Assembly (NCBI GenBank): GCA_018825925.1
Contig: JAHKAT010000009.1
Span: 1-19,520 of the forward strand
Direction of reading: 5' to 3'
Length of the DNA stretch: 19,520 nt
Origin: Bacteroidota bacterium
Lineage (GTDB): Bacteria > Bacteroidota > Bacteroidia > Flavobacteriales_D > Crocinitomicaceae
Under the pieces are notes generated by a model, which saw only the letters and a program-made list of their open reading frames with translations, ran no database searches and was not told where the DNA came from. Positions within the stretch are counted from its first letter, which is position 1, and each line of letters starts with the position of its first letter. Below are positions 7,044 through 14,984 of the stretch, piece after piece. The translations under genes and the position numbers were made by a program.

Positions 7044-8396
7044 ATGTCAACTTTTCAAGAATTAAATTTATCAAAATTCATTTTGCGCTCTTTGGAGGAT
7101 TTGGGGTTTACCACACCCACTCCTATTCAGCAAGAATCGTTTTCTGTAATCTCGTCTGGTAGAGACATCATTGGTTTGGCGCAAACAGGAACGGGAAAAA
7201 CGTTGGCTTACGGTTTACCTATTTTAAACCAGCTGAAATACGGTGTTCAAATTCCGCCGCGTGTTTTAATTTTGGTACCTACGCGTGAACTCGTTGTTCA
7301 AGTAGTGGAAATGCTACAAAATGCTAGCAGTCATCAAAACCTAAGAATTATGGGTATTTATGGTGGTGCAAATATTAATGTACAACGAAAAAAAATTGGC
7401 GAAGGCACCGATATTTTAGTTGCTACCCCTGGACGACTGTACGATCTTTGTGTGGATGGCGCCCTGACTTTAAACGCCGTCAAACAATTGGTAATCGACG
7501 AAGTAGATGTAATGTTGGATCTAGGTTTTCGATTTCAATTGACCAATTTATTTGAGATTCTTCCTACTAAAAAACAAAACATTTTGTTCTCGGCAACCAT
7601 GACCGATGAAGTGGAAATATTAATCAATGACTTTTTCAATGCCCCACAAAAAATTTCTATTGCTTTAAGTGGCGAACCTTTGAAAAATATTGCTCAGTCA
7701 GCTTATCCAGTGAAGAATTTTTACACTAAATTCAATTTGCTGAAACATTTACTTTCTCAACAAGAGGACATGAATAAGGTACTTGTGTTTACGGCGAGTA
7801 AAAAGATGGCCGATCGACTGCACAACTGTTTTTTAGAAGAAGCTTGGGGAAACCGAATTTCTGTAACACACTCCAACAAATCACAAAATCATCGTTTTGC
7901 AGCATTGGAAGACTTTGAATCTGGAAATGTGCAAGCCTTAATCACCACCGACGTAATGGCGCGAGGAATTGATATTGAATCGGTTAGCCACGTAGTAAAT
8001 CTAGACGTACCTCGTTTTCCAGAAAATTACATTCACCGAATTGGTCGAACAGGCCGAGCCAATAAAATTGGAAATTCAATTACTTTTTATACTGAAAATG
8101 AATTTGAATTTGTTCAAGGTATTGAAGAGTTGATGCAAATGGAGATCAATAAAATTGAATTTCCAGCAGAAGTTGAAATCTCGAAAGAATTAACGCCAGA
8201 CGAGGTTCAAAAAACCAATGAAGGTCAATCGAATCACCAGTTGAAAAACGCAGAGCCTTCTGGTCCGGCATTTCACGAAAAGATTGCGAAAAACAAAAAA
8301 GTCAACTTGGGCGGTAGTTATAAACAAACCATCAAAACAAAGTTCAAGAAACCAAGAACCAAAGGAGATAAAATTGGGAATAGAAAGCGAAAATAA
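7044..8396 (+). CDS. DEAD-box RNA helicase, RhlE-like, with DEVD in motif II
   Basis: This 450-residue ATP-dependent RNA helicase has all core motifs in order. They are the Q motif GFTTPTPIQ (21-29), Walker A AQTGTGKT (46-53), Ia PTREL (79-83), GG (107-108), Ib TPGR (128-131), motif II DEVD (152-155), motif III SAT (183-185), motif V TTDVMARGIDI, and motif VI HRIGRTGR (331-338). Motif II is DEVD, not DEAD; Ala to Val at this position occurs in Bacteroidota RhlE-like proteins and leaves the catalytic Asp-Glu intact. After about residue 375 comes a low-complexity basic tail ending KKPRTKGDKIGNRKRK, typical of RNA-binding extensions. ATG 7044 is chosen over the upstream TTG, which overlaps the promoter. 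It probably acts in ribosome assembly or mRNA turnover, a family-level inference. Confidence 0.92.
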   Translation: MSTFQELNLSKFILRSLEDLGFTTPTPIQQESFSVISSGRDIIGLAQTGTGKTLAYGLPILNQLKYGVQIPPRVLILVPTRELVVQVVEMLQNASSHQNLRIMGIYGGANINVQRKKIGEGTDILVATPGRLYDLCVDGALTLNAVKQLVIDEVDVMLDLGFRFQLTNLFEILPTKKQNILFSATMTDEVEILINDFFNAPQKISIALSGEPLKNIAQSAYPVKNFYTKFNLLKHLLSQQEDMNKVLVFTASKKMADRLHNCFLEEAWGNRISVTHSNKSQNHRFAALEDFESGNVQALITTDVMARGIDIESVSHVVNLDVPRFPENYIHRIGRTGRANKIGNSITFYTENEFEFVQGIEELMQMEINKIEFPAEVEISKELTPDEVQKTNEGQSNHQLKNAEPSGPAFHEKIAKNKKVNLGGSYKQTIKTKFKKPRTKGDKIGNRKRK

Positions 8397-8440
8397 TCTG
8401 TAAACATCAGTCATTGATGTGATTACATCGTTTTAATCCT

Positions 8441-8462
8441 ACTTTTTAAGCTATTAAAAAGT
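8441..8462. terminator. AT-rich hairpin between convergent helicase and dehydrogenase genes
   Basis: ACTTTTTAA (8441-8449), loop GCTA, then TTAAAAAGT (8454-8462) is a perfect 9-bp inverted repeat overlapping the dehydrogenase stop codon. The stem is nearly all A:T, so its strength is doubtful. A second weak hairpin, ACATCA (8404-8409) with TGATGT (8415-8420), lies just after the helicase stop. Confidence 0.35.
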
Positions 8463-10454
8463 CAATATTTCTTCTAAGACTTGATTTAATTTATTCTTTG
8501 GCAAGAAATTATCCTCCAATTCATTCGCAAAAGGAATCGGTGTATCTAAACTTGCTAATCGTTTTACAGGAGCATCCAGTGCTTGAAAACAATTTTCATT
8601 AATCAACGAAGACAGTTCCCCTCCTATTCCACCAGTTAAACAGTCTTCATGCAAGACCAATACCTTACCTGTTTTATTTACAGAAGCATAAACTGTTTCC
8701 ATATCCAAAGGTAGAAGAGTTCGTAAATCAACTATTTCTATCGAGTATTCCGGGAAATTTTTAGCAGCCTCTAGCGCCCAATGCACACCCATTCCATAGG
8801 TTATTATCGAAAGGTCTTCACCTGCTTGTTTAATATTTGCCTTGCCAATTTCACAATTAAAATATTCTGTTGCAACCTCATCCTTAATACTTCGATACAG
8901 ATTTTTATGTTCAAAAAATAGAACAGGATTCGGATCTTCGATAGCTGCTATTAGCAAGCCTTTGGCTTCTGCTGGGGAAGATGGATAAACCACTTTTAAG
9001 CCTGGCGTATGAGTAAACCAAGCCTCATTACTCTGAGAATGAAACGGTCCGGCTGCCGATCCTGCACCAGTTGGCATACGAACAACGACATCAGCGTTTT
9101 GTCCCCAACGCCAATGAATTTTAGCCAAATTATTCACAATTTGATTGAATCCACACGTCACGAAATCAGCAAATTGCATTTCTATCACCGCTTTCATTCC
9201 GGCAATACTCAAACCAAGTCCAGCACCTATGATTGCAGATTCACAAATTGGGGTGTTGCGGACACGGCCTTTACCAAATTCTTCCACAAATCCTTCCGTA
9301 ACCTTAAAAACACCACCATATTCTGCGATGTCCTGCCCCATAATCACCAAGTCCTTGTGATGACGCATCGCCAATCTTAGGCCATCTTGAATCGCATCGA
9401 TGAATCGCATTTCTTTAGTTTCACCAGAAGCTGGTATTTCATTGAATTGATAAGGGAAAAATAAATCGCGAATCTCATCCTCTGTGTTGGGAATAATTCT
9501 TGGTTCATCAAAAGCCAACTCCAAACCATCGGCTATTTTTTGACGATTTCGCTCTTTGATCTCGCTGATTTCTTCCTCGGTAATTATTTCATTGTCAATC
9601 AGAAACTGTTCATAATTGGTAATAGGATCAAATTTTTGCCATTCGTCTTGTAAACCCTCCGGATAATACTTGGTACCCGATGCCTCTTCGTGACCTCGCA
9701 TTCGGAAGGTCATAAATTCCAATAAAACAGGTTTAGAATTTTCGCGAATATCTTCCGATAAACGTCGAACCGTTGAAATTACTTCCAAAATATTATTTCC
9801 ATCGACTTTTTCAGCATGCATTCCATAGCCTATTCCCTTATCGATGAATTGTTTACATCTAAATTGTTCGCGACTTGGTGTACTCAAGCCCCAACAATTA
9901 TTTTCAACAGCAAAAATCACCGGTAAATCCCACACAGAAGCCACATTCAATGCTTCGTGAAAATCACCCTCAGAGGCTCCACCATCCCCTGTAAAAACGA
10001 TTGTTGCTTTCTTCTCGTCTCTCAATTGACTTGCCAATGCAATACCATCAGCAATACCCATTTGCGGACCAAGATGAGAAATCATCCCGACTATTTTATA
10101 TTCCTGTGTGCCAAAATGGAATGAGCGATCCCTTCCTTTTGTAAAGCCCGACATTTTTCCTTGAAACTGGGCGAAAAGGCGATTCAAAGGAATACCACGA
10201 GTGGTAAAAACACCCAAATTTCGATGCATCGGTAAAATATACTCATCCGAACCCATGGCATAGGCACTTCCAACGGAAATTCCCTCTTGTCCCCAACCAG
10301 AAAACCATTTGGATATTTTACCTTGTCGCAGAAGAATCAACATTTTTTCTTCAATTATGCGAGGCAAGGTGATTTTTTCATAAATAGATTTTAATTCTTC
10401 GTTAGAAAAATCACTTCTATCGTATTTAATGGCAGTTTTTTGTTTGGCGCACAT
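8454..10454 (-). CDS. 2-oxoisovalerate (branched-chain 2-oxoacid) dehydrogenase E1, fused alpha-beta
   Basis: This 666-residue protein carries both E1 halves in one chain. The alpha part (about 15-335) has GDGGASEGDFHEA (156-168) and ENN (184-186), the GDG...NN thiamine diphosphate/Mg site, plus HRNLG and RDRSFHFG. The beta part (about 348-662) has GQDIAEYGGVFKVTEGF, the thiamine-contacting Glu about 405 in TPICESAI, and GPFHSQSNEAWFTHTPGL with the likely catalytic His at 472. E1 decarboxylates branched-chain 2-oxoacids and passes the acyl group to the lipoyl domain of E2. The fused layout is common in Bacteroidota; elsewhere two genes are usual. No E2 or E3 gene is nearby. Pyruvate or acetoin use cannot be fully excluded, but the sequence resembles the branched-chain type most. 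The start ATG at 10454 has TAGCTTTG 18 nt upstream. Confidence 0.9.
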   Translation of the reverse strand: MCAKQKTAIKYDRSDFSNEELKSIYEKITLPRIIEEKMLILLRQGKISKWFSGWGQEGISVGSAYAMGSDEYILPMHRNLGVFTTRGIPLNRLFAQFQGKMSGFTKGRDRSFHFGTQEYKIVGMISHLGPQMGIADGIALASQLRDEKKATIVFTGDGGASEGDFHEALNVASVWDLPVIFAVENNCWGLSTPSREQFRCKQFIDKGIGYGMHAEKVDGNNILEVISTVRRLSEDIRENSKPVLLEFMTFRMRGHEEASGTKYYPEGLQDEWQKFDPITNYEQFLIDNEIITEEEISEIKERNRQKIADGLELAFDEPRIIPNTEDEIRDLFFPYQFNEIPASGETKEMRFIDAIQDGLRLAMRHHKDLVIMGQDIAEYGGVFKVTEGFVEEFGKGRVRNTPICESAIIGAGLGLSIAGMKAVIEMQFADFVTCGFNQIVNNLAKIHWRWGQNADVVVRMPTGAGSAAGPFHSQSNEAWFTHTPGLKVVYPSSPAEAKGLLIAAIEDPNPVLFFEHKNLYRSIKDEVATEYFNCEIGKANIKQAGEDLSIITYGMGVHWALEAAKNFPEYSIEIVDLRTLLPLDMETVYASVNKTGKVLVLHEDCLTGGIGGELSSLINENCFQALDAPVKRLASLDTPIPFANELEDNFLPKNKLNQVLEEILTF

Positions 10455-10472
10455 AAGGACAATTTATAAGTA

Positions 10473-10480
10473 CAAAGCTA
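10473..10480 (-). promoter_or_regulatory. -7 element (TAGCTTTG) for the E1 dehydrogenase gene
   Basis: On the minus strand TAGCTTTG matches TAnnTTTG exactly and ends 18 nt before the ATG. An upstream TTG lies about 24 bp away, slightly longer than the usual spacing. Confidence 0.5.
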
Positions 10481-10546
10481 ATAGAAAAGGTGTTTTAATT
10501 TAATCAATTCAGATATTAGATTGATAACAAATGTATCTTGAAAACA

Positions 10547-10576
10547 AAAAAGGGTCTTCCGAAGAAAACCCTTTTT
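10547..10576 (-). terminator. Terminator of the glutamate dehydrogenase gene
   Basis: AAAAAGGGT and ACCCTTTTT arms (10547-10555 and 10568-10576), with an internal TTC/GAA pairing around a CGAA loop and one C-A mismatch, form a stable hairpin. On the minus strand it runs into a U-rich stretch from the A-rich sequence at 10541-10550. It lies 22 bp after the dehydrogenase stop, between that gene and the E1 promoter. Confidence 0.8.
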
Positions 10577-10597
10577 GTATTTTGAAAGGATAAGGTA

Positions 10598-11950
10598 TTA
10601 AACCAAACCTTGATCAATCATTGAATCGGCAACTTTAACAAAACCAGCGATATTTGCTCCACGAACATAATCTACAGTTCCATCTTCGTTTTTACCGAAT
10701 TGAACGCAAGCTTCATGAATTGAAACCATGATTCCGTGCAATTTAGCATCCACTTCTTCACGTGTCCACGACAAACGCAAAGAGTTTTGTGACATCTCTA
10801 AACCAGAAGTTGCAACACCACCAGCGTTGGATGCTTTACCTGGAGCAAACAAAATTTTCGCCGCCAAGAATGCTTCTACAGCTTCAGGAGTAGAAGGCAT
10901 ATTTGCACCTTCAGCAACACAAATAACACCATTTGCCAACAAAGCTTTTGCTTCGTCACCATTCAACTCATTTTGAGTTGCACATGGCAAGGCGATATCT
11001 GCTTTTACTTCCCAAGGACGTTTTCCAGCTACAAATTTTGCAGAAGGATATTTCGCTACGTACTCTTCAATTCGACCACGTTTTACGTTTTTCAACTCCA
11101 TTACGAAAGCCAATTTCTCAGCAGAAATTCCGTCAGCATCATGGATATAACCAGCAGAATCTGACATTGTAACCACTTTTGCTCCAAGTTCTGTTGCTTT
11201 TTCAACAGCATATTGAGCAACGTTACCCGAACCAGAAACAACTACAGTTTTTCCTTTGAAAGAATCACCTTTGGTTGCCAACATTTCTTTAGCGAAATAT
11301 ACAGTTCCGTAACCAGTCGCTTCTGGACGAATCAAAGATCCACCCCAGTTTCTAGCTTTACCAGTTAAAACACCTGTAAATTCGTTTCTAATTCTTTTGT
11401 ATTGTCCGAACATGTAACCAATCTCACGACCACCAACACCAATATCCCCTGCAGGAACATCTGTATTTGCGCCAATGTGACGAGACAATTCAGTCATAAA
11501 AGATTGACAAAATTTCATTACCTCATTGTCTGACTTACCTTTCGGATCAAAATCAGAACCTCCTTTACCTCCACCCATAGGCAAGGTTGTTAAAGAGTTT
11601 TTGAAAACCTGCTCAAATCCTAAAAACTTAAGGATAGAAAGGTTAACAGAAGGGTGAAAACGAAGTCCACCTTTATATGGTCCGATAGCTGAATTAAATT
11701 CAACACGGAAACCGCGGTTTACCTGCATTCCTCCCTTATCGTCCAACCAAGGAACTCTGAAAATCAAGGTTCTTTCTGGTTCAACAATTCTTTCTAAAAT
11801 ATTGTTTTCTTGATACTTTGGGTGGTTTGCAATATAAGGAATTACAGCCTCTGCTACCTCATGTACTGCTTGTAAGAACTCTGCCTCATGTCCATTTTTG
11901 GCTTTCACCTTGTCCATAAATGCATCAATCTGCGCTTGGTATTTACTCAT
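10598..11950 (-). CDS. gdhA: Glutamate dehydrogenase, NADP-type hexameric
   Basis: This 450-residue enzyme interconverts 2-oxoglutarate plus ammonium and L-glutamate. Length and motifs match the small hexameric bacterial class. PYKGGLRFHP (91-100) holds K93, and the active-site lysine loop LPMGGGKGGSDFDP (123-136) has catalytic K129. DVPAGDIGVGGREIGYMFG (164-182) carries the catalytic Asp at 169, and KARNWGGSLIRPEATGYG (198-215) is the usual NADP-type signature. The Rossmann loop is VSGSGNVAQYA (238-248). Coenzyme preference for NADPH is inferred from overall similarity to GdhA, not proven by one residue. It probably assimilates ammonium. The gene has its own promoter candidate (TACATTTG) and terminator, so it is monocistronic and separate from the downstream dehydrogenase. 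Confidence 0.95.
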   Translation of the reverse strand: MSKYQAQIDAFMDKVKAKNGHEAEFLQAVHEVAEAVIPYIANHPKYQENNILERIVEPERTLIFRVPWLDDKGGMQVNRGFRVEFNSAIGPYKGGLRFHPSVNLSILKFLGFEQVFKNSLTTLPMGGGKGGSDFDPKGKSDNEVMKFCQSFMTELSRHIGANTDVPAGDIGVGGREIGYMFGQYKRIRNEFTGVLTGKARNWGGSLIRPEATGYGTVYFAKEMLATKGDSFKGKTVVVSGSGNVAQYAVEKATELGAKVVTMSDSAGYIHDADGISAEKLAFVMELKNVKRGRIEEYVAKYPSAKFVAGKRPWEVKADIALPCATQNELNGDEAKALLANGVICVAEGANMPSTPEAVEAFLAAKILFAPGKASNAGGVATSGLEMSQNSLRLSWTREEVDAKLHGIMVSIHEACVQFGKNEDGTVDYVRGANIAGFVKVADSMIDQGLV

Positions 11951-11977
11951 TACGAAATGGATTTAAAATCAACGGCG

Positions 11978-11985
11978 CAAATGTA
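11978..11985 (-). promoter_or_regulatory. -7 element (TACATTTG) for glutamate dehydrogenase
   Basis: On the minus strand TACATTTG matches TAnnTTTG exactly, with a 27-nt leader to the ATG at 11950. The expected -33 TTTG is not clear. The rest of 11951-12225 holds no gene that I can see; its right part carries the repeats listed before the adhesin gene. Confidence 0.5.
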
Positions 11986-12162
11986 GTTAAATTTCAATTT
12001 CCACCTTGACCTGTGTTCGAAATTAATTGAAATTGTTAGATTGTTACTTCTGAAAATCAATAGTTCTGGCAAAAGTAAAGTCCATTCAAACCAAAAAATT
12101 GGGCCTTAGAAGTTAAATCTCAATCGATTAATTCAACTTGCTTTCCATTTATCATTATTTTA

Positions 12163-12194
12163 AACCACTTATAGCAACTTTTTAACCACTCATA
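12163..12194 (+). repeat. Two 11-bp direct repeats, 21 bp apart, upstream of the adhesin gene
   Basis: AACCACTTATA (12163-12173) and AACCACTCATA (12184-12194) match at 10 of 11 positions. Their starts are 21 bp apart, two helical turns, placing both on the same DNA face. They lie 32 bp and more upstream of the ATG at 12226. Response regulators of the LytTR type bind repeats with this period, but the base sequence does not clearly match a known LytTR site. Confidence 0.4.
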
Positions 12195-12219
12195 TCGTCT
12201 ATGTATTAAATAACGATAT
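12192..12219. repeat. 7-bp inverted repeat with 14-bp spacer just before the adhesin start
   Basis: ATATCGT (12192-12198) and ACGATAT (12213-12219) are perfect inverted copies, with centres 21 bp apart. The left arm overlaps the second direct repeat by 3 bp. It could be an operator or a hairpin near the 5' end of the mRNA. In AT-rich DNA a pair this short can also occur by chance. Confidence 0.3.
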
Positions 12220-12225
12220 TTAACT

Positions 12226-14910
12226 ATGAAAAAATACACTATTGTTCTCCTATTAAGCTGTATAAATTTCTGTTATAACGCACAGGTTGTCACTTGCTTG
12301 GGTAATGATGTTACCATCTGTCAAGGTCAAAATGTAACCATAAATAACTGTCCAAATTCTGGTTCTAACAGCTCTAACATTGCTTTAAACAATCCTTCAC
12401 CAGTAATATTATCCGATGACAATTGGAGTGCTCCTGTAAATATTGGTTTTCCATTTAGTTTTTACGGAGTTTCATACACCCAATGCGTTGTAGGCTCTAA
12501 TGGAATCGTATCTTTTAATGTAGCCAATGCAGGTGGGCCTTGTCCGTGGACACTTAATGGAACACCTCTACCGACAACAACAATTCCTAACGCACAAAAC
12601 ACGGCTATGATGTGTTATCAAGATTTGAACCCAACAAATGCAAGTTCAGGTCCGGTACAAACACAAACAATAGGAACCGCACCCAATAGAAAGTTTGTTG
12701 TTTTATACAATGGTGTCACCATGTTTAGTTGTACACAATCATGTGCTTATATAGGCATGGTTTTTCATGAAGGAACAAACATTATTGATTACTACATCGG
12801 TTATAAAGGCCAATGTGCGACTTGGAATAATGGTCGCGCCATTCAAGGAATTGAAAACAGTTCTGCTACCCTGGCACATATTACTCCGGGGAGAAATAAC
12901 TCTGTATGGAGTGCAAACCAAGACGCAAAACGATACACACCTACATCACCAACAAATACCAACAACTACGCCATTACAAATATCCCTTATCAAAGTATTA
13001 TTGCTGCAGGAGGTGCCTTCCAATGGAAAAGTACTTTGGGGCAAATATTTCCATATAACAATGGCGTTTTAACAATCAATCAAGTTCCACCTGGAAAAAC
13101 AGGATATTTTTTGGTAGGTTCTGCCTGTGGAAATCCTATCGGAACCGCCTCTGACACGACATTTGTAACAAGAACCAATGCAACTGTGAGCGTTACAAGT
13201 TCCCCAGCAGTTTGTGGAACACCAAGTGGTACGGCAACAGCAACCCCTTTAACTGGTACGGCACCATTTTTATTCAACTGGCCTTCAATTAGCCAAAACT
13301 CACAGACCGCTTTAAATTTACTTCCAGGAACCTATGCCGTGATCATCACCGATGTCAATGGGTGTACTGGAACAGCTACAACAACTATTCAAAACATTGC
13401 TGCGACATTTTCTGGAGATTCCACAGAGGTAAGTTGCGCAGGAGGTGCAGATGGTACAGTAACAGCACACATCACTCCATCAGGAAACTTGACCACTTAT
13501 TTGTGGAACGATTCACAAAATCAAATCACACAAACAGCAACAGGTCTGAATGCTGGAACTTATGATTGCTTGATTACAAGTGACAATGGTTGTATAGGTT
13601 CAGTTACCGTTGTGGTTACAGAAATACCTGCACTTGAAGCAAATATTACAAACAAAGCAGACATCACCTGTCATTCTAAAAACGATGGATTCATCGAAAT
13701 TACAGCGAGTAATGGCACAGGACCTTACAATTACAATTGGTCGGGCTCAACTACAAACACAAACAACACGAATGACTTGTATGCTGGGAAGCAAGACATT
13801 ACAATAACAGACGCTAAAGGCTGTACGGTCTTAATTTCAACCTTTTTAGATGAGCCATTGGCTCTGCAAATGAACTACATTACTCCAGACACAACCATCT
13901 GTAGTGAATCTTCAATCACACTTTCTGCAAACGGCACTGGTGGTTCTAGCAGTTATACTTACTCTTGGTATGAAAATGGAATATTCAAGGCGACAGGATC
14001 CTCTATTTTGGTTGACCCCTTAAATTCAGGTACGCTTTATAACGTCGAATTGAGTGAAGCTTGTGGTTCGCCAGTTGCAAACGATTCAGTTCTCATTGAT
14101 TTCCCTCTAACGATTGAACCAGTAATTGTCCCGAACAAACCTCAAGGTTGTGCCCCAGATGTATTTACCTTTTATAATCAATCCACAAATTCAGCAGATA
14201 TTTCATCCATTTATTATTCATTCACCAATGGTAAGAATTACACTAAAAGTGCTAGCGACTCAGTAACTTCATATTTTTCGGTTCCAGATTCGTATGATTT
14301 AGATGTTCTCGTTACTTCCGTTTACGGTTGCATCTATCAAAAGAATTTCATTGGGATTATAAAGGCAATAGAGCGACCAAAGGCACGATTCTTAACAAGT
14401 GCTAATCCAACCAGTATTTTCGAGACAAAGATTGAATTAATCGATAAGTCTGTGGATGCCGTTCAATGGGAATGGTTTGTCCCAGGAGCTAGTCCTGAAT
14501 TTGGTGAAACAAAAGAATTCAACACGGAATTTCCATCATTAGAAGGAACCTATCCTATGTATTTAAAAGTAACCTCAAGTGAAGGATGTACAGATTCAGT
14601 TCAAATGCTAATGGTCGTTGAAAGTGACTTGATTTTTTATACACCAAACGCTTTCACCCCAGATGGAGATCAATTCAACAATACTTGGAAATTTGTGACA
14701 GGAGGAATTGATGTGTATAATTTTGAACTTCAAGTATACGATCGATGGGGGAAAATTCTTTGGACCACACAAGACCCTAGTTTAGAGTGGGATGGTACTT
14801 TTAATGGAAATCCTCTTCAACAAGGTACCTATAGCTATGTTGCTAAAATGCAAGAGCGCAACAAAGAAAACCCTAGAATTGTAAAAGGTACCATTAACCT
14901 AATTAGATAG
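12226..14910 (+). CDS. Secreted adhesin-like protein with SprB repeats and T9SS type B sorting domain
   Basis: This 894-residue protein is exported by Sec and then type IX secretion. It has a signal peptide (1-19, ending CYNAQ). Residues 24-45 hold a short Cys-rich Ig-like start (CLGNDVTICQG). A beta-sandwich domain covers about 50-240, with INIGFPFSFYG-like VNIGFPFSFYG, VVGSNGIVSF and RAIQGIENSS. An Ig-like continuation lies at about 255-318. Three SprB-like repeats follow, near 327-390, 398-465 and 478-541, each with a closing LxxGTYxVxITDxNGC-type motif (LLPGTYAVIITDVNGC is the clearest). Further Ig/PKD-like regions span about 550-800. The last 90 residues (802-894), with TPNAFTPDGDQFNNTW, VYDRWGKILW and WDGTFNG, are the gliding-motility-associated type B C-terminal domain. 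It may serve adhesion or gliding, by analogy with SprB. No porP/sprF-like partner is adjacent, and the next gene is unrelated. Confidence 0.88.
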   Translation: MKKYTIVLLLSCINFCYNAQVVTCLGNDVTICQGQNVTINNCPNSGSNSSNIALNNPSPVILSDDNWSAPVNIGFPFSFYGVSYTQCVVGSNGIVSFNVANAGGPCPWTLNGTPLPTTTIPNAQNTAMMCYQDLNPTNASSGPVQTQTIGTAPNRKFVVLYNGVTMFSCTQSCAYIGMVFHEGTNIIDYYIGYKGQCATWNNGRAIQGIENSSATLAHITPGRNNSVWSANQDAKRYTPTSPTNTNNYAITNIPYQSIIAAGGAFQWKSTLGQIFPYNNGVLTINQVPPGKTGYFLVGSACGNPIGTASDTTFVTRTNATVSVTSSPAVCGTPSGTATATPLTGTAPFLFNWPSISQNSQTALNLLPGTYAVIITDVNGCTGTATTTIQNIAATFSGDSTEVSCAGGADGTVTAHITPSGNLTTYLWNDSQNQITQTATGLNAGTYDCLITSDNGCIGSVTVVVTEIPALEANITNKADITCHSKNDGFIEITASNGTGPYNYNWSGSTTNTNNTNDLYAGKQDITITDAKGCTVLISTFLDEPLALQMNYITPDTTICSESSITLSANGTGGSSSYTYSWYENGIFKATGSSILVDPLNSGTLYNVELSEACGSPVANDSVLIDFPLTIEPVIVPNKPQGCAPDVFTFYNQSTNSADISSIYYSFTNGKNYTKSASDSVTSYFSVPDSYDLDVLVTSVYGCIYQKNFIGIIKAIERPKARFLTSANPTSIFETKIELIDKSVDAVQWEWFVPGASPEFGETKEFNTEFPSLEGTYPMYLKVTSSEGCTDSVQMLMVVESDLIFYTPNAFTPDGDQFNNTWKFVTGGIDVYNFELQVYDRWGKILWTTQDPSLEWDGTFNGNPLQQGTYSYVAKMQERNKENPRIVKGTINLIR

Positions 14911-14984
14911 GTGAATTAAAGTGTCTCTACATTAATCTTAATTTTTTGGCACAATTATTATTAATTTCAAGCAAAATTTAAAAC

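Noticed and set aside
10728..11172. Plus-strand open frames inside the glutamate dehydrogenase gene
   Set aside because: They overlap a highly conserved enzyme on the other strand and look like no protein family.
8454..11950. E1 dehydrogenase and glutamate dehydrogenase as one operon
   Set aside because: A strong terminator at 10547-10576 and a separate -7 element for each gene indicate separate transcripts.
11951..12225. tRNA, small RNA or riboswitch in the longest intergenic region
   Set aside because: No cloverleaf or conserved riboswitch motif was seen; only the promoter element and short repeats described above.
14947..14960. TGGCAC as a possible sigma-54 -24 element upstream of DUF4197
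   Set aside because: No TTGC follows at the right spacing, and sigma-54 use is not expected here.
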